64,000 nt of DNA, taken from contig JBKJNB010000037.1 in NCBI GenBank assembly GCA_046595995.1, positions 1 to 64,000 of the forward strand, given 5' to 3'. A program made the position numbers and the translations under genes. The notes beneath the pieces are model-generated. The model was not told where the DNA came from, ran no database searches, and saw only the letters and a list, made by a program, of their open reading frames with translations. Shown in pieces: positions 8,905-17,252 of this stretch (position 1 is the stretch's first letter; each line of letters opens with the position of its first letter). This DNA is from JAWXBR01 sp046595995. GTDB lineage: Bacteria > Bacteroidota > Ignavibacteria > Kapaibacteriales > Kapaibacteriaceae.

Positions 8905-9380
8905 AGTGAATCGATATTCGTTTCGCCGCCTCTGCGCACAAGAGCAATGCGGCGCGGCGCTAACAGGAGAAAAGCGTTTGCAGATTTTCTACGCGCTGTG
9001 TCTGCGTAGGCAACGATTGGAGTGAGCCGTGTCATGTACGTAAAGATGCGCGGATCGGTCCAGAATGCCTCTACTTTAATAAAGGTCTGCGCGTACTGGC
9101 GCGGCGGCAGTAGCACGGTGTCGCCAACTCGCATGTTGTTCACAACCCAGACAGGGGTTTCGTAGTTGGCAACGTGTCTGGCAAACATTCTGTCTCGCCA
9201 CGGACGTATACGATTGAGCGAGTCGAGTCGACGATAATAAACATCGACACGATTCTCATACCAACCGTAGTATGGATTTACGTCACCAAAGTCTACGTTT
9301 ATCAGCACCACATACCCAAGGCTCAGCAACACGGTAAGTGTTAATGCGCGCAGAGAGAAGAATGATGCTGCTGACGCCAC
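8871..9380 (-). CDS. Small membrane-anchored protein of unknown function
   Basis: 169 residues: one N-terminal hydrophobic helix (LRALTLTVLLSLGYVVLINV, residues ~9-29) then an Arg/Tyr-rich, probably periplasmic domain (NPYYGWYENRVDVYYRRLDSL and so on). No family recognised. GTG start 9380, 2 nt after the atpG stop, and its end duplicated at the junction with the polytopic gene, so it links the ATP synthase cluster to the envelope genes. It may assist the GT-C-like protein downstream, but that rests only on adjacency. Confidence 0.6.
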   Translation of the reverse strand: MASAASFFSLRALTLTVLLSLGYVVLINVDFGDVNPYYGWYENRVDVYYRRLDSLNRIRPWRDRMFARHVANYETPVWVVNNMRVGDTVLLPPRQYAQTFIKVEAFWTDPRIFTYMTRLTPIVAYADTARRKSANAFLLLAPRRIALVRRGGETNIDSLLRVYEEAARE

Positions 9381-9382
9381 GC

Positions 9383-10270
9383 TTAGTTATTCGATAGTGC
9401 TTCGGCGCCGCCTACAATTTCGAGCATCTCTTTTGTAATGGAAGCTTGGCGTTCGCGATTGTAGACAAGCTGTAATGCGAGAATAAGGTCACGCGCGTTC
9501 GTCGTTGCATTGTCCATAGCCATCATCCGCGCTGCCTGCTCTGCAGCATTCGATTCCAGCAGGGTGCGCCATACCTGAATGTTGAGATAGATGGGCAGCA
9601 ACTGATCGAGAATATCGGCTCGTGAAGGTTCGAAGATGTAATCGACAGAAGATGTCTTCTTCGAGGCTTCAGGAACGATTGATGCAGCAATTGGCAGGAG
9701 CTGAAGTGCCTTTACTTGCTGGCGCATAATCGATACGAACTGATTGTAAATAATGTCGATGCGCTGAACACGACCAGCCAAGAACGCGTTAGAAACCAGC
9801 TCGGCAATCTCCTGCGCAGTAGTGAAGTCGAGCTTCAAAAAGACGTCTGAGTACTCACGAACGATTTCGTGTACGTTCTTGCGCATTGCCGACACTGCAC
9901 GGCGTCCGACCGGAATTACATGAATGTTCACGCCCGGGTGACGTGCACGCAAGTCGGCGACGTGTTGCGTCGTCGTTCGAAGAAGGTTTGTGTTGAACGC
10001 TCCGGCAAGACCGCGGTCTGAAGACACCACAATGAGCATAATCGTCGTGAGTTCTTTATCCGTTTCGAAGTACGGATGAACAAAGTCACTCTCAGCGGTA
10101 GCGAGGTTGCCCAGGATCTTTTGCAACTGATCTGCAAACGGACGTGCAGCACCGATGGCCGATTGGGCGCGACGCAGCTTCGCTGCAGCCACCATCTTCA
10201 TGGCCTGAGTAATCTTCGATGTGTTACGGACCGATGCAATTCGATTCCGTGTATCACGCAACGTTGCCAT
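9383..10270 (-). CDS. atpG: ATP synthase F1 subunit gamma
   Basis: Central rotor stalk of F1-ATPase. The N-terminus (ATLRDTRNRIASVRNTSKITQAMKMVAAAKLRRAQ) and C-terminus (ASITKEMLEIVGGAEALSN) are the two conserved coiled-coil helices of the subunit; the central Rossmann-like domain contains SSDRGLAGAFNTN near residue 85. At 295 residues it is a normal length. The ATG at 10270 follows the hldD stop by 6 nt, so gamma is probably translated from the same mRNA as the subunits upstream despite the intervening hldD. Confidence 0.97.
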   Translation of the reverse strand: MATLRDTRNRIASVRNTSKITQAMKMVAAAKLRRAQSAIGAARPFADQLQKILGNLATAESDFVHPYFETDKELTTIMLIVVSSDRGLAGAFNTNLLRTTTQHVADLRARHPGVNIHVIPVGRRAVSAMRKNVHEIVREYSDVFLKLDFTTAQEIAELVSNAFLAGRVQRIDIIYNQFVSIMRQQVKALQLLPIAASIVPEASKKTSSVDYIFEPSRADILDQLLPIYLNIQVWRTLLESNAAEQAARMMAMDNATTNARDLILALQLVYNRERQASITKEMLEIVGGAEALSNN

Positions 10271-10276
10271 TAGGCC

Positions 10277-11224
10277 CTATTCCGTAAGTAGTTGTTGTAC
10301 ATAGTCAGCAACTGCGTCTTCCAGTCGAGTAAACCGCATGTCTGGTAGATCTCGCTCGAAGGTTGACATGTCAGCTTGTGTGTAATTCTGATACTGCTCT
10401 GCGATGTTCTCGGGCGCATCCACATACACGATTCGAGACGGTAGGTTCATCGAAGCATACACCGCAGTAATCAAATCATTCCATGTCCGTGCTGTACCTG
10501 TGCCGAGGTTGTAGATGCCGTTAATGTTTTTGCGCTCTAGAAGAGCAAGCACCACACGGCACACATCGTTTACGTAGATGAAGTCGCGAATCTGTCCGCC
10601 GTCTACGAATGCTTCGTCTGTGCTCCTAAACAACCGTACTTCACCAGTGTCGCGTATCTGCTGCACAGCTTTGTACACCATGCTCGCCATCGCGCCTTTG
10701 TGTTGCTCGTTCGGACCAAACACATTAAAGAACTTTAAACCAACGCAGTGAGTGTCGAGGTGTTCAGCGCGAATCCAGGTGTCGAACAGATGCTTCGAGT
10801 AGCCATACATGTTAAGGGGCTTTAAGTCGGTGGTCACATCACGATAGCCACGACTTCCATCACCGTACGTAGCCGCCGAACTCGCATAGATAAACCTAGC
10901 CCCTTGCTCAATTGCGAACTGCGCGACCTCTGTGCTATAACGATAGTTGTTGTCGTACAGGTAGTCCGCATCCCTTTCAGTTGTCGAAGAGCAGGCACCC
11001 ATGTGGATGATTGCTTCAACGCCGCCGTCAACCTCGCCAAGAGCCATTTGCTCGCGAAAGTCTTCCTTGCTGACAATGTCAATGAACGATGTTCCGACAA
11101 CATTTCGCCATTTGCTGCCTGTACCAAATGCATCAACAACCAGCACATCACTTCGGCCCTCGGCGTTCAGCGCTGCAAGTATGCGGCTACCGATAAAGCC
11201 AGCGCCTCCGGTGAGGATGATCAT
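10277..11224 (-). CDS. hldD: ADP-L-glycero-D-manno-heptose 6-epimerase
   Basis: Extended short-chain dehydrogenase making ADP-L-glycero-D-manno-heptose for the LPS inner core. Visible: Rossmann glycine motif TGGAGFIGS at residues 5-13, the HMGACSSTTE segment near 90-100 characteristic of HldD, the catalytic YxxxK in MYGYSKHLFD (~140), FFNVFGPNE and the QIRDFIYVNDV signature near 212. 315 residues, normal. It sits 3 nt after the atpA stop and 6 nt before the atpG start, so it is embedded in the ATP synthase operon. Other heptose genes are not in the window. Two AAGGGGCT octamers (10814 and 10898) lie within it. Confidence 0.95.
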   Translation of the reverse strand: MIILTGGAGFIGSRILAALNAEGRSDVLVVDAFGTGSKWRNVVGTSFIDIVSKEDFREQMALGEVDGGVEAIIHMGACSSTTERDADYLYDNNYRYSTEVAQFAIEQGARFIYASSAATYGDGSRGYRDVTTDLKPLNMYGYSKHLFDTWIRAEHLDTHCVGLKFFNVFGPNEQHKGAMASMVYKAVQQIRDTGEVRLFRSTDEAFVDGGQIRDFIYVNDVCRVVLALLERKNINGIYNLGTGTARTWNDLITAVYASMNLPSRIVYVDAPENIAEQYQNYTQADMSTFERDLPDMRFTRLEDAVADYVQQLLTE

Positions 11225-11227
11225 TCG

Positions 11228-12787
11228 TTATGCCTGCGGCAGCGTAGCTTTAAAACGCTCTGTGAATTGCGCTAGCGCACCATTGAGCTCTGTCTTTGCT
11301 TCGTCTGTAATCTCTTTCTTCATCGAGATGGTCTCTAGCACACTCGAATGTGCGGCACGGATGAACTCGATCAGTTCCATTTCGTAGCGTCGCACGTGTT
11401 CAAGCGGTAGATCATCCATGTGTCCGTGCGTAGCAGCATAAATCGAAACAACCTGCTCTTCTACCGGAATTGGCGAATACTGCTGCTGCTTCATGATTTC
11501 CATGAGTCGAGCACCACGACGCAACTGCTGCTGCGTAGACTTGTCGAGGTCGGAGCCAAACTTCGAGAATGCTTCGAGCGCGCGGAATTGAGCGAGCTCG
11601 AGTTTTAACGGACCCGCCACTTTTTTCATGGCCTTGATCTGAGCATTTCCGCCTACGCGTGATACCGAGATACCAACGTTAAGCGCTGGACGTACACCCG
11701 CATTAAAGAGACTCGGCTCGAGATAAATCTGTCCGTCTGTAATCGAGATTACGTTTGTAGGGATGTAAGCCGCAACGTCACCAGCCTGCGTTTCGATAAT
11801 CGGCAGAGCAGTAAGCGAGCCGCCACCCAATTTATCACTTAGTTTAGCAGCGCGCTCAAGTAGGCGGCTGTGCAGATAGAACACATCGCCTGGATATGCT
11901 TCGCGTCCGGGCGGACGTCGCAGTAGCAGCGACACCTGACGGTATGCAGCGGCCTGCTTTGACAAATCGTCGTAGATAATGAGTGCATGACGTCCAGAAT
12001 CGCGGAAGTACTCGCCCATCGACGCACCACAGTACGGTGCAATGAATTGCAGCGGTGCCGGGTCTGAAGCAGATGCCGTTACGATGGTGGTGTAGTCCAT
12101 GGCGCCATACTTCTGCAGCGTCGAAAGCACGTTGGCGACTGTAGAGCCCTTTTGTCCGATGGCTACGTACACACAAAACACCGGCTTAATACCGCGCGCA
12201 GCGGCCTCTGCCGTGTGAGTGTACTTCTGACTGATAATTGTATCGATTGCAACAACGGTCTTGCCGGTCTGGCGGTCGCCAATGATAAGCTCACGTTGTC
12301 CGCGGCCGATTGGAATTAGCGCGTCTACTGCCTTGATACCGGTCTGCAATGGTTCGGTAACGGGCTGACGGTCGATAACACCGAGCGCTTTGCGTTCGAT
12401 GGGGAAGAAGGCCGATTCTTTAATCGGACCCTTTCCATCGAGTGGAACGCCCAGCGGATTAACAACGCGTCCGAGAAGACCTTCACCAACCGGAACAGAG
12501 GCAATCTTTCCGGTGCGGCGTACTTGATCACCTTCTTTAACAAGTGAGTCATCGCCAAACAGCACCACACCCACGTTGTCTTCTTCGAGGTTCAGAACCA
12601 TTCCCACTACGCCATTCGGAAACTCTACGAGTTCCGATGCCATGACCTTCGAAAGGCCGTAGATGCGTGCAACGCCGTCACCGATCTGTAGAACGGTGCC
12701 GACTTCGTAGATGTCCGTCTCCTTCTCGAATCCAGAAAGTTGTCGGCGCAGTATCGCGGAAATCTCATCTGGTCTTACATCAGGCAT
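11228..12787 (-). CDS. atpA: ATP synthase F1 subunit alpha
   Basis: Nucleotide-binding, regulatory subunit of the F1 hexamer. P-loop GDRQTGKT near residue 170, conserved EYFRDSGRHALIIYDDLSKQA region, and PGREAYPGDVFYLHSRLLERAAKL near 300. N-terminal beta-barrel signature DGVARIYGL at ~40. 519 residues including a C-terminal helical extension typical of FCB alpha subunits. The paired beta subunit gene (atpD) and atpC are absent from this cluster, which fits a split operon. It precedes hldD by 3 nt and follows atpH by 40 nt. Confidence 0.98.
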   Translation of the reverse strand: MPDVRPDEISAILRRQLSGFEKETDIYEVGTVLQIGDGVARIYGLSKVMASELVEFPNGVVGMVLNLEEDNVGVVLFGDDSLVKEGDQVRRTGKIASVPVGEGLLGRVVNPLGVPLDGKGPIKESAFFPIERKALGVIDRQPVTEPLQTGIKAVDALIPIGRGQRELIIGDRQTGKTVVAIDTIISQKYTHTAEAAARGIKPVFCVYVAIGQKGSTVANVLSTLQKYGAMDYTTIVTASASDPAPLQFIAPYCGASMGEYFRDSGRHALIIYDDLSKQAAAYRQVSLLLRRPPGREAYPGDVFYLHSRLLERAAKLSDKLGGGSLTALPIIETQAGDVAAYIPTNVISITDGQIYLEPSLFNAGVRPALNVGISVSRVGGNAQIKAMKKVAGPLKLELAQFRALEAFSKFGSDLDKSTQQQLRRGARLMEIMKQQQYSPIPVEEQVVSIYAATHGHMDDLPLEHVRRYEMELIEFIRAAHSSVLETISMKKEITDEAKTELNGALAQFTERFKATLPQA

Positions 12788-12827
12788 TTGTCAGTCCTTA
12801 TCAGGTTTCAGTATCAGGTTAACGAGC

Positions 12828-13412
12828 CTACAGACTTGAAGCATGGTGTTGTGTCGGTCGCAAAGGCACATCAGTCTTTGTTGCAAGATCGACGCGCAGT
12901 TGTTCGAGCTGACGCTTCAGTGTGCCGTCATGTACAGTATCACCAATTCGAATCGACACGCCACCGAGAACAGACGGGTCTACAAAGAACGTTCCAATTG
13001 CTTCCTTGCTTGTTCGCTTAGAAACAGCGTCGAGTACGCTCTTCTTTTCTTTGTCGTTTAAAGCAACCGCACTGGTAACGTCTACACGCACTAGCCGTTT
13101 CTGCGCGTCGTAACGCCTATCAAATGCTTGTACAATCTCTGGCATGTACTCCTCGCGTCCCTTTTGAATCACAAGCTTCAAGAAGTCCATCGTCAGAGGG
13201 TCGATAACATCCGACCATATCTCTTCAACAATGCGCTTCTTGTGAAAGGGGCTAACGACGGGGCTACGCAGGATTGCTCGCAGGTCGGCCGACGTTTTGA
13301 ACGTATCGAGAATCATCTGTAGATCGCGGTCGACATCGGCAGCTTTCCCGACCGACGTGGCGGTGTTCAGGATAGCTGTTGCATATCGTTCGGCGATACG
13401 TGTTACTGACAT
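12828..13412 (-). CDS. atpH: ATP synthase F1 subunit delta
   Basis: Peripheral stalk subunit (OSCP) joining F1 to the b dimer. 194 residues: the helical N-terminal domain begins RIAERYATAILNTATSVGKAADV, and the C-terminal domain contains the conserved segment LGGVSIRIGDTVHDGTLKRQLEQLR near 150-175. It lies 4 nt after atpF. The octamer AAGGGGCT at 13246 sits inside a 17-nt stretch shared exactly with a subtilase gene at 30976. Confidence 0.95.
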   Translation of the reverse strand: MSVTRIAERYATAILNTATSVGKAADVDRDLQMILDTFKTSADLRAILRSPVVSPFHKKRIVEEIWSDVIDPLTMDFLKLVIQKGREEYMPEIVQAFDRRYDAQKRLVRVDVTSAVALNDKEKKSVLDAVSKRTSKEAIGTFFVDPSVLGGVSIRIGDTVHDGTLKRQLEQLRVDLATKTDVPLRPTQHHASSL

Positions 13413-13416
13413 AAGA

Positions 13417-13911
13417 TCAATTCTTGGAGAGGTCGTTCACGTATGATTCTACAAGACGCTTCTGGTCTTCGTCTTGCATTGTTCTGCCCAGGAGTTTTTC
13501 CGTTGCATCAATAACCATCGAGGAGACTTCGGCACGAAGAGCAATGATGGCTTCATCCTTTTCTCGTTCGATTTCGCTTAACGCCTCGACAATCTTGTGT
13601 TGCTTGACATGTTCGGCCTCGTCCTGCGCCTTGCGGAGCATTGCGTCTGCCTGATTTTTTCCTTCGCGAACGATTGTCATCATCTCAGCTTGCGCCGAAG
13701 CAATCTTGGCCTTGCTTTCGTTTAACCGTGCGACTGCTTCTGCGCTTACGCGCTCTGCGTTTTCGATGTTCTCACGAATCGACTCCTCACGCGCCTTCAA
13801 TCCCGCCATCATTGGCTTCCAAGCGTACTTGGCAATGATGAGGGCGAAGCCGGTGAAGTTGATCAGGGTCCAGAAGATTAGTCCTGGACTCATGTCTAAG
13901 AATGACGGCAT
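13417..13911 (-). CDS. atpF: ATP synthase F0 subunit b
   Basis: Membrane-anchored peripheral stalk protein of 164 residues: an N-terminal helix (LIFWTLINFTGFALIIAKYAW, ~11-31) then a long charged coiled coil (KAREESIRENIENAERVSAEAVARLNES and onward) that dimerises and reaches F1. ATG at 13911 is preceded by AGGAG with about 5-nt spacing. The spacer to atpE contains a partial copy of the atpE stop-codon end. Confidence 0.96.
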   Translation of the reverse strand: MPSFLDMSPGLIFWTLINFTGFALIIAKYAWKPMMAGLKAREESIRENIENAERVSAEAVARLNESKAKIASAQAEMMTIVREGKNQADAMLRKAQDEAEHVKQHKIVEALSEIEREKDEAIIALRAEVSSMVIDATEKLLGRTMQDEDQKRLVESYVNDLSKN

Positions 13912-13925
13912 GGGTACTCCTGGTA

Positions 13926-13969
13926 AACGTTATCCTGCGTGAGCGCTGTCCTGGGAACGTTATCCTGCG
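13926..13969. repeat. Duplicated atpE 3' end in the atpE-atpF spacer
   Basis: The 14-mer AACGTTATCCTGCG occurs at 13926-13939 and 13956-13969, period 30. The right copy holds the GCA GGA TAA end of atpE (stop at 13960); the left copy repeats it in the 48-nt spacer. A short CCAGGA block repeats alongside, so the duplicated unit is longer than the exact core. Confidence 0.75.
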
Positions 13970-14196
13970 GACTTTACAGCAAGCAGAATGCAGATAACGC
14001 CTGCGAGAAGTGCAACACCTTCAATAAGAGCCGCGCCGATGATCATCGTTGTACGGATGTCAGCTGCGTTTTCAGGCTGACGGCTGCTGGCTTCTAGAGC
14101 CGCTGCGGCTAGACGACCAATGCCGGTTCCTACGCCGAATACCGTCACGCCGACACCAAGGCCTGCGCCCAACCATGCGAATGCTACCGGATCCAT
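13960..14196 (-). CDS. atpE: ATP synthase F0 subunit c
   Basis: 78-residue proteolipid of the rotor ring: helix 1 is the glycine-rich GAGLGVGVTVFGVGTGIGRLA (~11-31), a polar loop SSRQPENAADIRT follows, and helix 2 is MIIGAALIEGVALLAGVICILLAV with the ion-binding carboxylate Glu at ~59. No Gln is seen in helix 1 and no polar partner follows the Glu, so H+ rather than Na+ coupling is likely. Normal length and order (B-E-F). Confidence 0.97.
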   Translation of the reverse strand: MDPVAFAWLGAGLGVGVTVFGVGTGIGRLAAAALEASSRQPENAADIRTTMIIGAALIEGVALLAGVICILLAVKSAG

Positions 14197-14229
14197 AATG
14201 CGTGTCCTCGAGAAAAATGTAAATGAGAA

Positions 14230-15225
14230 TTAATGAGCGTTTGATAGAGTCGAAGTGTCTTTATGACTGTCCTGCGAAGCGTGCTCACCTAATGCAAGGC
14301 CAATAAACACCGCCGTTAGCATGGTAAAGATGTATGCCTGTAGAAACGCCACAAGGAGTTCGAGCATGTAAATGAACATCGAGAAGCCAACGCTTATAGG
14401 CGTTACAACCCAGCTCTCGAAGAAGAAAATCAGTCCCACCAGCGACAGCAACACAATGTGTCCGGCCGTCATATTGGCGAACAAACGAATCATCAGGGCG
14501 AAGGGCTTTGTAAACAACGATACAATTTCAATGGGCACCATAATCATGAACATGTACCAAGGGGCGCCACCCAACAGGTGATGGCCATAGGCACGTATAC
14601 CAGCATCCTTGATGGCGATGTAATTCACTGTAAAGAACGAAACGAGAGCCAACGCCATCGTAACGCCGAGCGCACCTGTGGCAGCGTGGGCACCAGGCAG
14701 AAGGCCTATGAGGTTCAGCGTTAGGATGAAGAAGAAAAACGCTATCAGCAATGGCATCACTCGTTCGGTACGTTTCTCGGTGCCAACGTTCGGACGCACG
14801 ATTTGATCACGCACGTACAACACAACGCCCTCTAACAAATTCTGCATTCCCGTTGGCGCTGCCTTCGGTGTCTTGATGTAGCGCTTGCGAACAAGACCGA
14901 ACAGAATGAGTACCAAGCCAATGGCCAGGAACTGATACGCGACAAGATTCGTGATCGACATATCGAATGGCTGCGAAGCCCCTTCGGGGTCCGCCTTGCG
15001 GACCGGATGCCCCTTATGCAGCGTGTATGCTCCGGCAGCTTCCATCGAGTGCACGTTCGGGTACACGTGCAATCCACCATCAATCAGAATTATCGGTAGC
15101 ACATCGAAGTGCCCGAAGAAGATGTTCAGTTCGTGGTGATCACCGAGACTTTCAATTAACGTCTCGAACACGGCACTGCCCTTAGGCGAACCGTGTTGTT
15201 GTGCTTGTGTGGTGTCAGTACTCAT
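14230..15225 (-). CDS. atpB: ATP synthase F0 subunit a
   Basis: Proton-channel subunit, 331 residues. The essential Arg lies in MIRLFANMTAGH near residue 245, followed by the last hydrophobic helices (FIYMLELLVAFLQAYIFTMLTAVFIGLALGEH). A long N-terminal extension before the first helix (~95 residues with HHELNIFFGHFDVLPIILIDGGLHVYPN) resembles FCB-type a subunits. ATG at 15225 overlaps the upstream small membrane gene by 11 nt. Confidence 0.96.
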   Translation of the reverse strand: MSTDTTQAQQHGSPKGSAVFETLIESLGDHHELNIFFGHFDVLPIILIDGGLHVYPNVHSMEAAGAYTLHKGHPVRKADPEGASQPFDMSITNLVAYQFLAIGLVLILFGLVRKRYIKTPKAAPTGMQNLLEGVVLYVRDQIVRPNVGTEKRTERVMPLLIAFFFFILTLNLIGLLPGAHAATGALGVTMALALVSFFTVNYIAIKDAGIRAYGHHLLGGAPWYMFMIMVPIEIVSLFTKPFALMIRLFANMTAGHIVLLSLVGLIFFFESWVVTPISVGFSMFIYMLELLVAFLQAYIFTMLTAVFIGLALGEHASQDSHKDTSTLSNAH

Positions 15226-15577
15226 TCAGCAGACGAAAACGAGGTGCAACGGCAATGCGGTCAAACGTGTACTTCAAATCAATTAGCTTTTTTTTTATAC
15301 CGTTGAACAAAAGGATCTCTGTCATGAGCGAGACGAAGCTTGCAATTGCAAACGTGATTGAAAACCACAGCATATCCATGCCAACCACGGCAAGCAAGAC
15401 CCACACCAACCCTATGACAATTGATGCACGGAGCGCAAAACTACCAAAGACGATAGCGAGGAACTCGTTTATGTCTTTATCGAACGCCCAACGAGCAATA
15501 GCATAGCCTGCCAGCGTATTGAGAATGTTAATTCCCAATGCCAGGAGTACAGATGCAAGAGGTCCCTTCAAATCCAC
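15215..15577 (-). CDS. atpI: AtpI-like small membrane protein of the ATP synthase cluster
   Basis: 120 residues with about four hydrophobic segments (LASVLLALGINILNTLAGY; FGSFALRASIVIGLVWVLLAVVG; MLWFSITFAIASFVSLMTEILLF). Size, topology and place between atpZ and atpB match the ATP synthase subunit I family, which helps c-ring assembly or Mg2+ supply in other bacteria; sequence identity in this family is low, so the assignment leans on context. GTG start at 15577, 11 nt after the preceding stop. Confidence 0.7.
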   Translation of the reverse strand: MDLKGPLASVLLALGINILNTLAGYAIARWAFDKDINEFLAIVFGSFALRASIVIGLVWVLLAVVGMDMLWFSITFAIASFVSLMTEILLFNGIKKKLIDLKYTFDRIAVAPRFRLLNEY

Positions 15578-15588
15578 TTAGATAACTC

Positions 15589-15828
15589 CTACTCTGACGG
15601 TTCTTTCTGACCCCGCATCCACTTGCGAAGCGATCTAAAGAACTGCACAAAGCCTACAACACAGCCTAACACCAGGCCAATCAACAGATAGGTTGGCTCG
15701 CTCCCCTGCCATCGGTCTACGAGCCAGCCCACTCCGCCGAGCACGAGCACGGACGCAGCTAACTGCGAACCAAGGTTCATATAGGGCGCCACCTGGCGCA
15801 GAATCGTCGCGCGCTTGTCAGGGGGCAT
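15589..15828 (-). CDS. atpZ: AtpZ/AtpQ-like protein, first gene of the ATP synthase operon
   Basis: Two-helix protein: QLAASVLVLGGVGWLVDRW and PTYLLIGLVLGCVVGFVQFFRSL, with the AtpZ-like G..W.D.......P......G...G motif. I chose ATG 15828 (79 residues) over a TTG at 15840. It follows a FCB-type promoter candidate by about 25 nt and so probably leads the operon. Family members associate with F0 assembly. Confidence 0.75.
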   Translation of the reverse strand: MPPDKRATILRQVAPYMNLGSQLAASVLVLGGVGWLVDRWQGSEPTYLLIGLVLGCVVGFVQFFRSLRKWMRGQKEPSE

Positions 15829-15853
15829 AGTGTTGACCAAAAAAAATCGCGCA

Positions 15854-15886
15854 CAAAGTTAGGTTCAGCAGTCTAGAAACCCAATT
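15854..15886 (-). promoter_or_regulatory. Candidate Bacteroidota-type promoter of the atp operon
   Basis: On the minus strand TAACTTTG (15861 to 15854) matches the -7 consensus TAnnTTTG exactly. About 20 nt upstream is ATTG, one mismatch from the -33 TTTG. Transcription would begin about 21 nt before the atpZ ATG. The element overlaps the stop region of the preceding gene. Confidence 0.45.
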
Positions 15887-17252
15887 CGCGCAGCTGCGAA
15901 AGTACGGCGTCTGAGTATATACTCACGGTTTCTCCGTACCAAAGATCGACAGGAACGAACCGTACGGCACCGTAGGATGAAGGGTCTAGGGGCCGAATGG
16001 GGCTTGTAGCAAGGATTGTAGTCTCTTCCGGGCGGAACTCGTTGTCGACGTCGTACAGGCCGATCGTTAGGCCTAGCTCAGTCAGCGTGCGGTCGTCAAC
16101 AGGTGCTCGGTCATATCCAATAAGGAGGAACGGTATGCGCACTTTTACCACATAGCCGTCGCCCACCTGCGAGGTAACCACGCGTACTTGCTGAGCTGCC
16201 TGCTGTTGCGGAGGCTCTAAGTCGTCGGTGGTACGCACTTTAATCGTCGGACGTTTGTCGGCGAAGTCTCCGATGCTGATAGCGAAATTAAAGAGGCCCG
16301 AATCGCTTGCCGTGCGGACAATTAGTTTGTTGCGTTCAATTGATGTTACGGCACGTGAGCCACTCTCGCCCTCGGGAGGTGTTACGTCCCACCAGAGGTC
16401 GAGGCGATCCGCCGGACACGTATCGCACCAACCAGTAATGACGTTAGAGTCGCGCACCGCTATGCGCACATACAAATAGTCGTTGTCGTAAACGACGCGA
16501 GCGTCGAACGAGGCGTCACTCGGACCGGTCCACCAGTAAGCACCTTCCTGAGCGCTTCGCACGTTGTTCACCGCTACGTCAGAGACAAAGCCTGCGTGAA
16601 TCTGGCGTCCGCGTCCGTAACACGGTACCGTCAAGTAATCGGTTTTGAATTGTATTTCACCTTTAGCGTTAACAAAGCGCTCGCGCGTTTCAAGAGTGCG
16701 ATAATTGCGATACGCTTCGTGCGCAAAAACGCCTATGCGGTCGCTAACAAACTCGTCAAGCAGAATAACGCTGCCATCGCGGTATTGGTATCCACGAATT
16801 GCCCAACTCTCTGCCCTGCGCTTCTGCGTGATGTAACACGCACCTTCTTTTACAGCAACGCCAACTTCAAGCGGAAGATCGATGTACGACAACGGGTAAC
16901 GTCCGATGTTGACGAGGAAGCCTTCATTATCGATAAACAAGTACACAATCGATTCTTTTCTACGCGTACCCATAACGTTTATCGACACGGCAACATCGTA
17001 GATACCATCGCCCGAAAAATCGCCAACGTCCCAGCCCCATATCCGGTACTGCGCGCCTTGCGGCATTACTTCAGCAATGTCAGCAATCAGTTCATCGGCG
17101 AAGTATGGCTGAAGTTTGCGTTGAAATTCCGAGAACTCCATGCCAGACTGCGAGTACGATATCGAGCCAGTCACCATTAGCGTGCATAGAATTACAAGCA
17201 GCCGCTGAGTCACAAGAAATGGTAAATGGCGTTGCAATGTTGCGCTAGGCAT
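15873..17252 (-). CDS. Secreted protein with CBM9-like domain
   Basis: 459 residues with a signal peptide (LLVILCTLMVTGSISYSQS, ~18-36). Residues ~45-200 read like an FG-GAP/VCBS-like or reporter-type region (YRIWGWDVGDFSGDGIYDVAVSINV). Residues ~235-450 resemble carbohydrate-binding module family 9-like sugar-binding domains (ASFDARVVYDNDYLYVRIAVRDSNVI, then DRLDLWWDVTPPEGE). No catalytic motif is visible, so a binding role in envelope or polysaccharide metabolism is only an inference. Its ATG at 17252 overlaps the adenosine kinase stop by 1 nt, and the atp promoter candidate sits at its 3' end. Confidence 0.65.
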   Translation of the reverse strand: MPSATLQRHLPFLVTQRLLVILCTLMVTGSISYSQSGMEFSEFQRKLQPYFADELIADIAEVMPQGAQYRIWGWDVGDFSGDGIYDVAVSINVMGTRRKESIVYLFIDNEGFLVNIGRYPLSYIDLPLEVGVAVKEGACYITQKRRAESWAIRGYQYRDGSVILLDEFVSDRIGVFAHEAYRNYRTLETRERFVNAKGEIQFKTDYLTVPCYGRGRQIHAGFVSDVAVNNVRSAQEGAYWWTGPSDASFDARVVYDNDYLYVRIAVRDSNVITGWCDTCPADRLDLWWDVTPPEGESGSRAVTSIERNKLIVRTASDSGLFNFAISIGDFADKRPTIKVRTTDDLEPPQQQAAQQVRVVTSQVGDGYVVKVRIPFLLIGYDRAPVDDRTLTELGLTIGLYDVDNEFRPEETTILATSPIRPLDPSSYGAVRFVPVDLWYGETVSIYSDAVLSQLRELGF

